From JBBDXI01 sp040902425 (GTDB taxonomy: Bacteria > Planctomycetota > Phycisphaerae > Phycisphaerales > UBA1924): a DNA stretch of 64,000 nt. Positions within the stretch are counted from its first letter, which is position 1. Every line of letters begins with the position of its first letter. The translations under genes were made by a program, and so were the position numbers. The notes beneath the pieces were generated by a model. That model was not told the DNA's origin, searched no databases, and saw nothing but the letters and a program-made list of their open reading frames with translations. The stretch lies in contig JBBDXI010000069.1 in NCBI GenBank assembly GCA_040902425.1, positions 1 to 64,000 on the forward strand, in the 5' to 3' direction. Positions 8,957 to 17,693 of this stretch are shown here, one piece after another.

Positions 8957-8972
8957 GGGCACGGGGTTTGCA
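8957..8972 (+). promoter_or_regulatory. Sigma-54-type promoter of the NTF2/NtrC operon
   Basis: The sequence GGGCACGGGGTTTGCA matches the -24/-12 consensus at all informative bases except the first. GG (8958-8959) and GC (8970-8971) are ten bases apart. It overlaps a perfect 14-bp palindrome, gggtttgcaaaccc, at 8964-8977. The predicted start near 8983 leaves about 37 bases before the ATG at 9020, which has a TTGGAGG ribosome site. Confidence 0.65.
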
Positions 8973-9019
8973 AACCCGGGGGAACGCACCCGCCGCGCTG
9001 GCGGTACTTTGGAGGTTAG

Positions 9020-9634
9020 ATGAACACGCTCCCGGCCGCGGCCCTGATGATCCTGACCTCCCTCGGGCTGGCGGCGGCGCCGCAGCAGCCGCCGCCGACG
9101 CCCGCCGATGCGTCGCACCACCCGCCGGTGGGGCAGCCGGAGGTCCCGCAGACGCGGGCGGGGTGGCCCAAGGCGCAACCGGCGGATGTGGAGTCGCTGG
9201 ACGCGACGGTGAAGTCGTTCTACGCACTGAGCTCGGGCGCGAAGGGGGAGGCGCGGGACTGGGACCGCTACCGGTCGCTGTTTCTGCCGGAGGCGCGGCT
9301 GATCGCGGCGCGGGCGACGGAGAAGGGCGCCGGGGCGTTCGTGCTGACGGTGGACGACTTTGTGGGTCAGAACCGCAACTACTTCGAGCGGGGCGGGTTT
9401 TTCGAGACCGAGGTGGCGCGCCGGGTGGAGGCGTTCGGGAGCATCGCGCAGGTGTGGAGCACGTACGAGTCGCGGCACGACCCCAGGAGGGCGCCCTACG
9501 TGCGGGGGATCAACAGCATCCAGCTCCTGAAGGACGGGGACCGGTGGTGGATCGTGAACGTGTTCTGGGATTTCGAGCGTCCGGAGAGCGCGATCCCGGG
9601 GCGGTACCTGCCGGGCGGGGAGGCCAGGCCGTGA
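9020..9634 (+). CDS. Secreted NTF2-like protein
   Basis: This 204-residue protein has a short signal peptide (MNTLPAAALMILTSLGLAAA) and a Pro-rich linker. It then has one domain of about 130 residues with the pattern of the SnoaL/DUF4440-type NTF2-like fold: a helical start (SLDATVKSFYAL), RYRSLFLPEARLI, and a C-terminal strand (LLKDGDRWWIVNVFWDFER). No heme motifs are present. It is the first gene behind a sigma-54-like promoter and overlaps the regulator gene by four bases. A sensory or ligand-binding role for the adjacent regulatory proteins is possible but unproven. Confidence 0.7.
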   Translation: MNTLPAAALMILTSLGLAAAPQQPPPTPADASHHPPVGQPEVPQTRAGWPKAQPADVESLDATVKSFYALSSGAKGEARDWDRYRSLFLPEARLIAARATEKGAGAFVLTVDDFVGQNRNYFERGGFFETEVARRVEAFGSIAQVWSTYESRHDPRRAPYVRGINSIQLLKDGDRWWIVNVFWDFERPESAIPGRYLPGGEARP

Positions 9635-11028
9635 GCGTGCCGGCGACGGGCAAGAGCATCCTGCTGGCGGAGGACGAGCGGCTGCTGCGCGAGTCGCTGG
9701 CGGAGCTGCTGACGGAGGAGGGGTACCAGGTCACGCAGGCGGCGGACGGGAAGGAGGCGTACGAGGCGCTGCTGGCGCGCCCGTTCGACCTGATCATGTC
9801 GGACATGCGGATGCCGAACATGGACGGGATGACGCTGCTGGGGCACGCGCAGCAGGCGGCGCCGCAGACGCCGGTGGTGGTGCTGACGGCCTTCGGGACG
9901 GTGGAGAGCGCGGTGGCGGCCATGCGGGCGGGGGCGGTGGACTACCTGCTCAAACCGGTGCAGTTCGAGGACGTGGTGGTGCGGGTGAAGCGGGCCCTGG
10001 AGTTCGGGGAGATGCGCCGGGACCGGCGGATCATCTCGGACCAGCTGGCGTCGCAGAGCACGTTCCACGACCTGATCGGGGACTCGCCCGCGATCAACAC
10101 GATGTTCGATCTGGTGCGGAAGCTCTCGGGGGTGCGGAGCAGCGTGCTGATCGTGGGGGAATCCGGGACGGGCAAGGAGCTGTTCGCGCGGGCGATCCAC
10201 TACAACGGGCTGACGCGGGACAAGCCCTTCGTGGCGGTGAACTGCGGGGCGATCCCCGAGAGCCTGATCGAGTCCGAGCTGTTCGGGCACCGCAAGGGCG
10301 CGTTCACGGGGGCGATCAAGGACCGGATCGGGTACTTCGAGGCCGCCAACGGGGGGACGCTGTTCCTGGATGAGATCTCGACGCTGCCGATGCCGGTGCA
10401 GAGCTCGCTGCTGCGGGTGCTGGAGGAGCGGGTGGTGGTGCCGGTGGGGGACACGCGCCCGCGCCCGGTGGACCTGCGGATCGTGGCGGCGTCGAACCAG
10501 GACCTGCACGTCCTGAGCCGGGCGGGGAAGTTCCGGGAGGACCTGCTGTACCGCCTGGATGTGGTGCGGCTGCAGCTGCCGCCCCTGCGGCAGAGGCGGC
10601 ACGACATCCCGCTGCTGGCGCAGCACTTCCTGGACAAGTACACGCGGGAGATGAACAAGCGGGTGACGGGGATCACCAACGCGGCGATGCGGGGGCTGCT
10701 CAACCACGAGTGGCGGGGGAACGTGCGGGAGCTGGAGAACGTGATCGAGCGGGCCGTGATCTTCGCGGAGGGGCGGGAGATCGACGCGGCGGACCTGCCG
10801 TTCGAGTCTCCGGCGAGCGGGGGCGGGGACCCGGGGGAGGACCTGAAGGAGGCCATCACGCTCTTCGAGCGGCAGCACATCATCTACAGCCTGCGCCGGC
10901 ACCGCTACGACAAGACGGAGACGGCGCGGCACCTGGGGATCGGGGTCTCCAGCCTGTACCGCAAGCTGGATGAGCTGGCGATCCCCAAGGACCTGGAGCA
11001 GCGGGACAAGGACACGCAGGGGTCGTAA
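9631..11028 (+). CDS. NtrC-family sigma-54 response regulator
   Basis: The start is GTG 9631, which overlaps the previous stop (GTGA). The 465-residue protein has three domains. A receiver at about residues 7-120 carries the phospho-Asp in LIMSDMRMPNMDG. An AAA+ sigma-54 activator domain carries Walker A GESGTGKE and the GAFTGA loop that contacts sigma-54. A Fis-type helix-turn-helix lies at the C-terminus (KTETARHLGIGVSSLYRKL). Such proteins activate sigma-54 promoters after phosphorylation. The three sigma-54-like sites nearby (8774, 8957, 11046) make it the likely regulator of the cytochrome genes and of its own operon, which is inference. Confidence 0.93.
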   Translation: MSVPATGKSILLAEDERLLRESLAELLTEEGYQVTQAADGKEAYEALLARPFDLIMSDMRMPNMDGMTLLGHAQQAAPQTPVVVLTAFGTVESAVAAMRAGAVDYLLKPVQFEDVVVRVKRALEFGEMRRDRRIISDQLASQSTFHDLIGDSPAINTMFDLVRKLSGVRSSVLIVGESGTGKELFARAIHYNGLTRDKPFVAVNCGAIPESLIESELFGHRKGAFTGAIKDRIGYFEAANGGTLFLDEISTLPMPVQSSLLRVLEERVVVPVGDTRPRPVDLRIVAASNQDLHVLSRAGKFREDLLYRLDVVRLQLPPLRQRRHDIPLLAQHFLDKYTREMNKRVTGITNAAMRGLLNHEWRGNVRELENVIERAVIFAEGREIDAADLPFESPASGGGDPGEDLKEAITLFERQHIIYSLRRHRYDKTETARHLGIGVSSLYRKLDELAIPKDLEQRDKDTQGS

Positions 11029-11045
11029 CGCGCGGCGTGCGCGCT

Positions 11046-11061
11046 CGGCCCGGGGATTGCA
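11046..11061 (+). promoter_or_regulatory. Possible sigma-54-type promoter before the HAMP-DHp gene
   Basis: The sequence CGGCCCGGGGATTGCA has GG and GC ten bases apart and a perfect TTGCA block, with two mismatches in the -24 block. The site also overlaps an inverted repeat (cggcccg ... cgggccg, 11046-11070), so a transcription-ending hairpin of the regulator gene is an alternative reading. Confidence 0.4.
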
Positions 11062-11102
11062 ACGGGCCGGGCGTGGACACGCACGCTGGGACAACACCTT
11101 CC

Positions 11103-12077
11103 ATGCTTCGCCGCAAGTTTCTCGCCCGGATCGGCCTGCTCATCGGCGCGTTCGTCGCCGGCGCGGTGGTCGCGATCTACCTGCTCCAGGCGGTGCTGGC
11201 GGACATCGACCGGGTGAACGGGGACGCGGCGGTGCTGATCGGGGGGATCCAGGATGTCAGCGGCGCGGTGAACGGCGTGGAGGTGGCGCGTCTCGGGGAC
11301 GGGAACGCGCCGGCGCTGGCGGCCCACAGCGCACGGCTTCGGGAGGCGCTGGCGCGGCTGGGCGAGCACGCGGCGACGGCGCCGGGGGGCGCGGCCGCGG
11401 GGAGCTACGGGGCGGCCCGGGGCCTGGCGCCGGGGTTCCTGGCGGAGGGCACGGCGGAGCGGACGGTGGCGATGCACACGGCGGTGCAGGAGCTGGGGCG
11501 GGAGGTGCGGGGGCACGTCGCGTCGGAGCAGGCGGCGCTGGGGCGGCACTTCCGCGGGCTGGTGCTGGGGCTGACGCTGGCGGCGCTGCTGATGGTGAAC
11601 GTCGCGGTGTGCGTGCTGCTGCGGACCGCGCAGATGGTGCTGAGGCCGGTGGGGGCGCTGGTGGAGGGGAGCCGGGAGCTGGCGCACGAGAACTTCGCGC
11701 ACCGGGTGCGGGTGAGCCAGGACGACGAGTTCGGCGAGCTGGCGCACGCGTACAACCGGCTCGCGGAGGAGCTGGGGGCGAGCGAGGGGCGCAAGGCCGA
11801 GGCGCTGCGGCAGCTGGCGGTGACGCTGAACCACGACCTGAACAACGCGCTCTCGGCGGTGCAGCTGCAGCTGGAGCTGGCGGGGCGGCAGAGCGGGGGG
11901 AACGCCGAGGTCGCCGGGCGGCTGCGCGAGGTGCGCTCGGTGCTGGGGCGGATGAGCGGCACCGTGGCCTCGCTGAAGAACATCCGGCGGGTGGTGCTGA
12001 CGGACTACGCCCCCGGGCAGAAGATGCTGGACCTGGAGCGATCAATCGACGGCGGCGCTGCGCCGGCCATCAACTGA
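11103..12077 (+). CDS. HAMP-DHp sensor protein lacking a kinase ATPase domain
   Basis: The ATG at 11103 gives 324 residues; in-frame sequence upstream is not convincing. Two transmembrane helices (about residues 9-30 and 152-174) enclose a periplasmic helical region of about 120 residues. A HAMP domain (about 170-225) and a histidine phosphotransfer helix pair follow, with the phospho-acceptor motif LNHDLNNAL (His244). The protein ends soon afterwards without any N, G1, F or G2 box of the HATPase domain. It sits directly after the sigma-54 activator gene and is the likely membrane input for it. It would need another kinase for phosphate, or acts as a phosphatase or phosphotransfer protein. 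Confidence 0.8.
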   Translation: MLRRKFLARIGLLIGAFVAGAVVAIYLLQAVLADIDRVNGDAAVLIGGIQDVSGAVNGVEVARLGDGNAPALAAHSARLREALARLGEHAATAPGGAAAGSYGAARGLAPGFLAEGTAERTVAMHTAVQELGREVRGHVASEQAALGRHFRGLVLGLTLAALLMVNVAVCVLLRTAQMVLRPVGALVEGSRELAHENFAHRVRVSQDDEFGELAHAYNRLAEELGASEGRKAEALRQLAVTLNHDLNNALSAVQLQLELAGRQSGGNAEVAGRLREVRSVLGRMSGTVASLKNIRRVVLTDYAPGQKMLDLERSIDGGAAPAIN

Positions 12078-12125
12078 GACCCGACCTTCCCGGCCTTACC
12101 CCCAACCCCGGACACACGCTCCACC

Positions 12126-13934
12126 ATGAAGAAGACACACCCCTGGCACGGCACGGCGTTCGGCAAGGCCGCCCGGTTTCTCGGGAGCATCGAGCTGGCG
12201 GTGCCGGTGCTCTTCTTCTCGGCGGCGGCGATCGCGTGGGCGACGTTCGTCGAGTCCACGCAGGACGCCAAGGCGGCGAAGGCGATGGTGTACGGGTCCT
12301 GGTGGTTCATCGGGCTGATGGTGCTGATCTGCGTGAGCCTGGTCTTCGCGGTGGTGGTGCGGTACCCGTGGAAGAGGCGGCACGTGGGGTTCATCGTGGT
12401 CCACGCGAGCCTGATCACGGTGATCGCGGGGGGGTTCTGGTCGCTCTTCGGGCGGATCGAGGGGCACCTGCCGCTGGAGGAGGGGACGGCGAGCGACGTG
12501 ATCGAGACCGACCGGGAGCAGCTGGCGCTGGTGCGGCACGACCAGGGGCAGTTCACACCGCTCGAGGAGGCGGGCGTGCCGCGGAACCCGTCGGGGGCGC
12601 TGGAGGTCGGCGGGGTGCGGGTGCATGTCCTGGAACGGTGGGCGAACACCCGGGAGGAGCGGTACATCGCGGATGATGCGCCGGAGCCGTACCGCGCGAT
12701 CGAGATCGCGGCCGAGCCGGGCGCAATGGCGGGGGACTGGATCGGGGAGGAGGAGGCCTCGGGCGGGCCGGCGCTGCTGGCGGGCGTGCGGGTCCGCGTG
12801 CTGCCGGATGGGGCGAACTGGGAGCCACCAGCGCCGGGGAGCCCGGGCGTTGAGGAGGGCTTCGCGTTCGTGCTGGGGAGCGGGCGGCACCCGCTGGGCG
12901 AGGCGGGGCGGGAGGCGGTGCCCGGCTGGACGATCACGTCGGTGAAGCGGTTCGCCAGCGCGCTGGTAGGGACGGGCGGGCTGACGCAGAACCCCGCGGG
13001 CGGCGAGAACCCGGCGGTCGAGGTGGTGATCAGCGACGGGAAGGGGACCACGGAGCGGCACACGTCATTCATGAAGTTCCCCGACATGATCATGGCCAAG
13101 GCCCTGGAGGGGACGGCGGCCTCGGGGGCGCGGCTCACGGCGACGCCGCCGGGGGGCGGGCACGAGAGCCTGGTCGTCTACGGGCCGGTCTCGGCGCCGC
13201 AGTTCGGGTACATCGCCCCGGACGGGTCGGCGCAGCGGCTTGGGGGATCCGGGCCGTTCCCGCGGGTGGTGGAGGCGGGGAGCCGTCGGTTCACGGTGTT
13301 CAAGCAGGTGTCGCGGGCGCGCCCGGCGTCGCGCTTCGTGAAGGCGCCCCCCGCGAAGGAGCACCGGCCGGCCCTGCTGGTCCGCGTCGGCGACTCGACC
13401 GAGCTGACGGTGCTGGCGTGGAAGGACATGGCCGCGGCGCCGGTGACGTGGCCGGGGGGCGGGCAGGTGATGCTGCGCTACGGGCCGGGCATGGTGAAGC
13501 TGCCGTTCTCGGTGAAGCTGGTGGACTTCCGCAAGCGGGACTACCCGGGCACCGAGATGGCGATGGCGTACGAGTCCGACGTCGGGGTGACGCGCCCGGG
13601 GGAGGCGGAGCAGACCTACCTGGTCTACATGAACAACCCGTACATCCACGGCCCGTGGCGGGTGTACCAGTCGGGGTTCATGGGGGAGAACATCTCCATC
13701 TTCAGCGTGATGCGGGACCCGGGCCTGCCGCTGACGTACGTGGGCGCCACGGGGCTGTGCCTGGGCATCCTGATCACGTTCTACAGCCGGTCGCTGAGCT
13801 GGGGGCACCCCGGCATCCCGATCGAGTTCGCCTCGAAGGAAACGAAGGAGTCCGCCGATGGCCCGAATCAAGTCCCTGCTCGCCGCGCTGACCGTGCTGG
13901 TGGTGTGCCCGTGCCGGCCGGCGCCGGCGTCTGA
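12126..13934 (+). CDS. resB: ResB-like cytochrome c maturation protein
   Basis: This 602-residue protein has three N-terminal transmembrane segments (about residues 18-40, 56-80 and 88-108), a large periplasmic domain, and a last transmembrane segment near residue 545-565 (LTYVGATGLCLGILITFYS). This is the layout of ResB/Ccs1, the partner of CcsA in system II, which transports heme and attaches it to apocytochromes. The downstream ccsA gene starts inside its last 77 bases, so the two are probably co-translated. Its position next to genes carrying 44 potential heme sites fits the role. The gene is somewhat longer than typical ResB proteins because of a longer periplasmic insert. Confidence 0.88.
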   Translation: MKKTHPWHGTAFGKAARFLGSIELAVPVLFFSAAAIAWATFVESTQDAKAAKAMVYGSWWFIGLMVLICVSLVFAVVVRYPWKRRHVGFIVVHASLITVIAGGFWSLFGRIEGHLPLEEGTASDVIETDREQLALVRHDQGQFTPLEEAGVPRNPSGALEVGGVRVHVLERWANTREERYIADDAPEPYRAIEIAAEPGAMAGDWIGEEEASGGPALLAGVRVRVLPDGANWEPPAPGSPGVEEGFAFVLGSGRHPLGEAGREAVPGWTITSVKRFASALVGTGGLTQNPAGGENPAVEVVISDGKGTTERHTSFMKFPDMIMAKALEGTAASGARLTATPPGGGHESLVVYGPVSAPQFGYIAPDGSAQRLGGSGPFPRVVEAGSRRFTVFKQVSRARPASRFVKAPPAKEHRPALLVRVGDSTELTVLAWKDMAAAPVTWPGGGQVMLRYGPGMVKLPFSVKLVDFRKRDYPGTEMAMAYESDVGVTRPGEAEQTYLVYMNNPYIHGPWRVYQSGFMGENISIFSVMRDPGLPLTYVGATGLCLGILITFYSRSLSWGHPGIPIEFASKETKESADGPNQVPARRADRAGGVPVPAGAGV

Positions 13935-15651
13935 GACACCCCCGCCCCCGCCCGCGGCGGCGCCGGGGGCCCCCGTGCCCGCGCTGAAGGCGGAGAGCAG
14001 CGCGCCCACGCGCGCCGCGCTGGAGCGGCTGGGCACGGTCGCCATCCAGGATGGCGGGCGGGTGATGCCGCTGGAGGGGTACGCGCGCCGGCTGGCGGCG
14101 AAGGTGACGGGGCGGGAGAAGTGGGGCGCGGGGCGCGGCCCGGCGGCGTACTCCGGGCGCACGCCGATGGAGCTGCTTGCGGATGCGATGTTCCGCGGGC
14201 AGGCGCTGCTGCACGAGCCGCTGGTGGGGATCGAGAACCGGCCCTTCAAGGAGAAGGTCGGGCTGGACCCGCAGCGGAAGTTCTTCTCGCCCGTGGAGAT
14301 CGCGGCGTGCCAGGGGATCAACGCGGTCCTCGGCGAGTTCGCGACGGCGCGCCAGCACGACCCGCAGGCCTCGCCGAACAAGGACCAGAGGATGGCGCTG
14401 GACATCCGGGATGCGGTGGAGCGGGTGGCGGCGCTGGCCTCCGGCGAGCCGCTGGCGATCGTGCCGGCGGGGCCGGACCGGCCGTTCCTGCGCGCGGCGG
14501 CGGGGGCGGGGCGCGGGGACCCGGGCGCGGCGTCGGTGAGCAGCGCCGTGGCGGCGCTGGGGCAGGCGTACACCTCGGGCGCGGACATCAACGGGGCGGT
14601 GGACGGCGTGATCGCGGCGGTGAGCGCCTCCGGCGAGATGGAGCCGCGCGATGCCCGGGCGGTGCGGCTGGAGCTGTTCTACGACCGGCACCAGCCGTGG
14701 CGCCAGACGAGCCTGCTCTACGGGCTCTCGATCGTGCTCTTCGGCCTGTCGCGCCTGATGCTCAGGCGGGCGCTGGTGGCCCTGGCCATCGTCGCCGCGC
14801 TGGCGGGCGTGGCGGAGCACCTGCTGGGGATCGGCCTGCGGGTGGCGATCCTGGGGCGGGCGCCGGTGAGCAACACCTACGAGGCGCTGCTGTGGATGGG
14901 GCTGGTGGGGATCGGCATTGGCGGAGTGGCCCAGCTCATGAACCGCCAGGCGTGGTACCTCTTCGGCGGCGTGGCCGCGGCGTTCGTGTGCGGGCTCTTC
15001 GCGGGGATGATGCCGCTGGAGGACCAGACCAACTCGCTGCCGGCGGTGCTGCGGAGCAACTTCTGGCTGATCATCCACGTGCTGACGATCGTGGCGAGCT
15101 ACGGGGTGCTGGCGGTGGCCTCGGTGCTGGGGCACGTGTACCTGGCGAAGGAGGTGCTGCTGGCCCGCCGGGGCGGGGTGTTCACGGCGGAGGCCCCGAA
15201 GCGCTCGGCGCCCTTGATCGTCCAGACGTACCGGACGATCCAGGTGGGGCTGTTCCTGCTGACGGCGGGGACGATCCTGGGGGGCGTGTGGGCGGCGGAG
15301 AGCTGGGGGCGGTTCTGGGGGTGGGACCCGAAGGAGACGTGGGCGCTGATCAGCATCCTGGTCTACCTGGCGGTGCTGCACGCGCGGCATATCCGCTGGC
15401 TGATGGACTTCGGGCTGGCGGCGGCGGCGGTGCTGGGGTTCGTGGTGATCGTGTGGACGTTCTACGGGGTGAACTACGTGATGGCGTCGGGGCTGCACTC
15501 GTACGGGTTTGGCTCCGGCGGGGAGGTGTGGGTGGGGCTGTGGGCGGCGGCGGAACTGGCGTTCCTGTCGGCGTGCCGGGTGCGGTACGTGGCGCTCAAG
15601 AGGCGGCCGAGGGGTGGGGCGGTTTCGCCGCGGGGGGCGGCGGCGGTGTAG
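13858..15651 (+). CDS. ccsA: CcsA/ResC-like cytochrome c assembly protein
   Basis: This 597-residue protein has a signal-like N-terminus, a long periplasmic region (about residues 30-285), then multiple transmembrane helices. The hallmark tryptophan-rich heme-handling motif WGRFWGWDPKETWALI lies near residue 483. CcsA presents heme to CxxCH motifs together with ResB. The start overlaps resB by 77 bases and is preceded by a GGAG ribosome site about six bases away. The long N-terminal extension is not part of the minimal CcsA core and may be lineage-specific. Together with resB it supplies maturation for the cytochromes of this island. Confidence 0.9.
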   Translation: MARIKSLLAALTVLVVCPCRPAPASETPPPPPAAAPGAPVPALKAESSAPTRAALERLGTVAIQDGGRVMPLEGYARRLAAKVTGREKWGAGRGPAAYSGRTPMELLADAMFRGQALLHEPLVGIENRPFKEKVGLDPQRKFFSPVEIAACQGINAVLGEFATARQHDPQASPNKDQRMALDIRDAVERVAALASGEPLAIVPAGPDRPFLRAAAGAGRGDPGAASVSSAVAALGQAYTSGADINGAVDGVIAAVSASGEMEPRDARAVRLELFYDRHQPWRQTSLLYGLSIVLFGLSRLMLRRALVALAIVAALAGVAEHLLGIGLRVAILGRAPVSNTYEALLWMGLVGIGIGGVAQLMNRQAWYLFGGVAAAFVCGLFAGMMPLEDQTNSLPAVLRSNFWLIIHVLTIVASYGVLAVASVLGHVYLAKEVLLARRGGVFTAEAPKRSAPLIVQTYRTIQVGLFLLTAGTILGGVWAAESWGRFWGWDPKETWALISILVYLAVLHARHIRWLMDFGLAAAAVLGFVVIVWTFYGVNYVMASGLHSYGFGSGGEVWVGLWAAAELAFLSACRVRYVALKRRPRGGAVSPRGAAAV

Positions 15652-15660
15652 GCGCCGGGG

Positions 15661-15677
15661 GGGGCGTCGAACGCCCC
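15661..15677. terminator. Possible hairpin after ccsA
   Basis: GGGGCGT and ACGCCCC flank a three-base CGA loop, nine bases after the ccsA stop. No U-tract follows, so it is only a candidate transcription-ending or RNA-stabilising hairpin between ccsA and the next kinase gene. Confidence 0.3.
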
Positions 15678-15695
15678 GGGTAGACTCGCGGCGAT

Positions 15696-17246
15696 ATGAG
15701 CCATGATCCTGCCCCCCAGAGCGAGCGCGAGGCTCGGCTGCTGTCGGTGATCGAGTCGGCGATGGATGCGATCATCACGGTGGATGAGTCGCAGCGCATC
15801 GTGATGTTCAACCCGGCGGCGGAGCGGATTTTCGGTGTGCCGGTGGCGGAGGCGCTGGGGTCGCCGCTGGACCGGCTCATCCCTGAGCGGTTCCGGCGCG
15901 GGCACGGGGAGCACATCCGGGCGTTCGGGCGGACGGGCGTGACGATGCGGTCGATGGGGCGGCTGGGGACGATCAGCGGGGTGCGGGCGGACGGGACGGA
16001 GTTCCCGATCGAGGCGTCGATCTCGCAGGCGACGGCGGGCGGCCAGCGGCTGTTCACGGTGATCCTGCGGGATGTCTCGGAGCGCAAGAAGCTGCAGGAG
16101 CAGTTCCTGCAGTCGCAGAAGATGGAGGGGATCGGGCGGCTGGCGGGGGGGATCGCCCACGACTTCAACAACCTGCTGATGGCCATGTTCAACTACCTGA
16201 CGCTGGCGACCAACCGGCTGGAGGCGGGGCACCCGGCGCTGCCGGCGATCGCCAGCGCCTACGAGGCCGCGGAGCGGGCGGCGATGCTGACGCGGCAGCT
16301 GCTGGCGTTCGCGCGCAAGCAGGTGGCCCGGCCGCGGGTGCTCTCGGCGACGGAGGTGGTGGCGGGTCTGGAGCCGATGCTGCGGCGGCTGATCGGGGAC
16401 GACGTGGTGCTTCGGGCGTCGCTGACGGCGACAGGGAACGTGAGGGCGGACGCGACGCAACTGGAGCAGGTGATCGTCAACCTGGTGGTGAACGCGCGGG
16501 ACGCGATGCCGCAGGGTGGCCCGCTGACGATCGAGGTGTCGGACACGGAGCTGGATGAGGCGTACTGCCGGATGCGGGTGGACGCGGCGCCGGGGCCGCA
16601 CGTGATGCTCGCGGTGAGCGACACGGGGGTGGGGATGGACGCCGAGACGCTGGGGCGGCTGTTCGAGCCGTTCTTCACGACCAAGGCGCCGGGGAAGGGG
16701 ACGGGGCTGGGGCTGGCGACGTGCCACGGGATCGTGAAGCAGAGCGGGGGGCACATCGCGGTGTACAGCGAGCCGGGGCGGGGGACGACGGTGAAGGTGT
16801 TCCTGCCGCGGGTCACGGAGGAGCGCGGGGCGGAGCCGGAGCGGTGGGCGGCGCACGCGCCGGGGGGCGGGACGGAGGCGGTCCTGCTGGTGGAGGACAG
16901 CCCGGTGGTGCGGGGGCTGGTGGCCGAGGCGCTGCAGCGGGCGGGGTACCGGGTGCTGGTGGCCTCGACCGGGGCCGAAGCGCTGCGGATCGCGGGGGAG
17001 GCGGGGACGCTGAAGCTGCTGGTAACGGACGTGGTGATGCCGCAGATGAGCGGGGTGGAGCTGGCGGCGGCGCTCACGGCGGAGCGCCCCGGGCTGCGGG
17101 TGATCTACATGTCGGGGTACACGGAGGAGTCGATCGCCGAGCAGGGGGTGGACTCGCGGGGGGCGGTGTTCATGACCAAGCCGTTCACGACCGACTCTCT
17201 GCTGCGGCGGGCGCGGGAGCTGCTGGACGGCGCCGGCGGCGGGTAG
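15696..17246 (+). CDS. PAS-histidine kinase-receiver hybrid
   Basis: This 516-residue soluble protein has a PAS domain (about residues 12-128), then a phospho-acceptor region with GGIAHDFNNL (His155). A HATPase domain shows NLVVNARDAM, DTGVGM and GTGLGLA motifs. A C-terminal receiver has the phospho-Asp in LLVTDVVMPQMSG and the conserved Lys in FMTKPF. It has no transmembrane segment, so it senses a cytoplasmic signal. It follows the cytochrome maturation genes after 44 bases and is the last gene of the island. It could supply phosphate to the kinase-deficient HAMP-DHp protein or to the sigma-54 regulator, but that link is speculative. Confidence 0.92.
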   Translation: MSHDPAPQSEREARLLSVIESAMDAIITVDESQRIVMFNPAAERIFGVPVAEALGSPLDRLIPERFRRGHGEHIRAFGRTGVTMRSMGRLGTISGVRADGTEFPIEASISQATAGGQRLFTVILRDVSERKKLQEQFLQSQKMEGIGRLAGGIAHDFNNLLMAMFNYLTLATNRLEAGHPALPAIASAYEAAERAAMLTRQLLAFARKQVARPRVLSATEVVAGLEPMLRRLIGDDVVLRASLTATGNVRADATQLEQVIVNLVVNARDAMPQGGPLTIEVSDTELDEAYCRMRVDAAPGPHVMLAVSDTGVGMDAETLGRLFEPFFTTKAPGKGTGLGLATCHGIVKQSGGHIAVYSEPGRGTTVKVFLPRVTEERGAEPERWAAHAPGGGTEAVLLVEDSPVVRGLVAEALQRAGYRVLVASTGAEALRIAGEAGTLKLLVTDVVMPQMSGVELAAALTAERPGLRVIYMSGYTEESIAEQGVDSRGAVFMTKPFTTDSLLRRARELLDGAGGG

Positions 17247-17621
17247 TGGCCGCGAGCCCCGCCCCCGTCCGCTGCCGCCGGAGCGCCCGTGGGCCCGCGA
17301 CGGGGCGGCGCGGCGGAGCACCCCATCTCCCACGTCTCGGCCCGGCGAGTACCGCCCCGCAGAGCCAGAGGCTCTCGAGACCAAGGGCGGACCGGAGGCG
17401 GCTCATATCAGTGGCCTCGGTAGGCGCCCGTCTCTCACGCCTCGAGCGCGGGCAAGACGGCAGCGGAGACCATGATGGAGGGGAGTTCGTCGGGCATCGG
17501 CGGGGCTCCTTCTCGGTGTACCGGAACGTGCCGGTATCTACCGAAACCAAGGCCCTTTCCGCCGCACTGCCCGACGCGGGCAGGTACGCCGAAGTCCGGC
17601 GTTCAGCGAGGCTTTCTCGAA
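17247..17621. other. Intergenic stretch, no clear gene
   Basis: Between the hybrid kinase and tRNA-Gly no convincing long gene is visible. The stretch holds a 20-codon open frame with a strong ribosome site on the - strand (17435-17497) and an inverted repeat taccgg-aacgtg-ccggta at 17519-17536. It also marks the approximate position where the + strand changes from G-rich to C-rich. Confidence 0.5.
17435..17497 (-). CDS. Possible 20-residue small protein
   Basis: The - strand frame encodes MPDELPSIMVSAAVLPALEA. The ATG is preceded by AAGGAG at good spacing, and an inverted repeat (17519-17536) lies just upstream, which could be an operator. The product is unrecognised. It may equally be chance or the remnant of a longer gene. 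Confidence 0.2.
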   Translation of the reverse strand: MPDELPSIMVSAAVLPALEA

Positions 17622-17693
17622 AGCGGGCGACCGGGATCGAACCGGTGACATTCAGCTTGGGAAGCTGACGTTCTACCGCTGAACTACGCCCGC
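17622..17693 (-). tRNA. tRNA-Gly (anticodon CCC)
   Basis: A complete 72-base cloverleaf is formed. The acceptor is GCGGGCG/CGCCCGC, the D stem GTTC/GAAC, the anticodon stem TCAGC/GCTGA around the loop TTCCCAA (anticodon CCC), and the T arm ACCGG-TTCGATC-CCGGT. The 3' CCA is not encoded. A -10 like TATACT lies ten bases upstream. Confidence 0.93.

Noticed and set aside
8742..9227. In-frame N-terminal extension of the NapC-like cytochrome
   Set aside because: The added residues are Pro/Ala/Arg-rich without a signal, and they overlap the divergent promoters and the oppositely transcribed gene.
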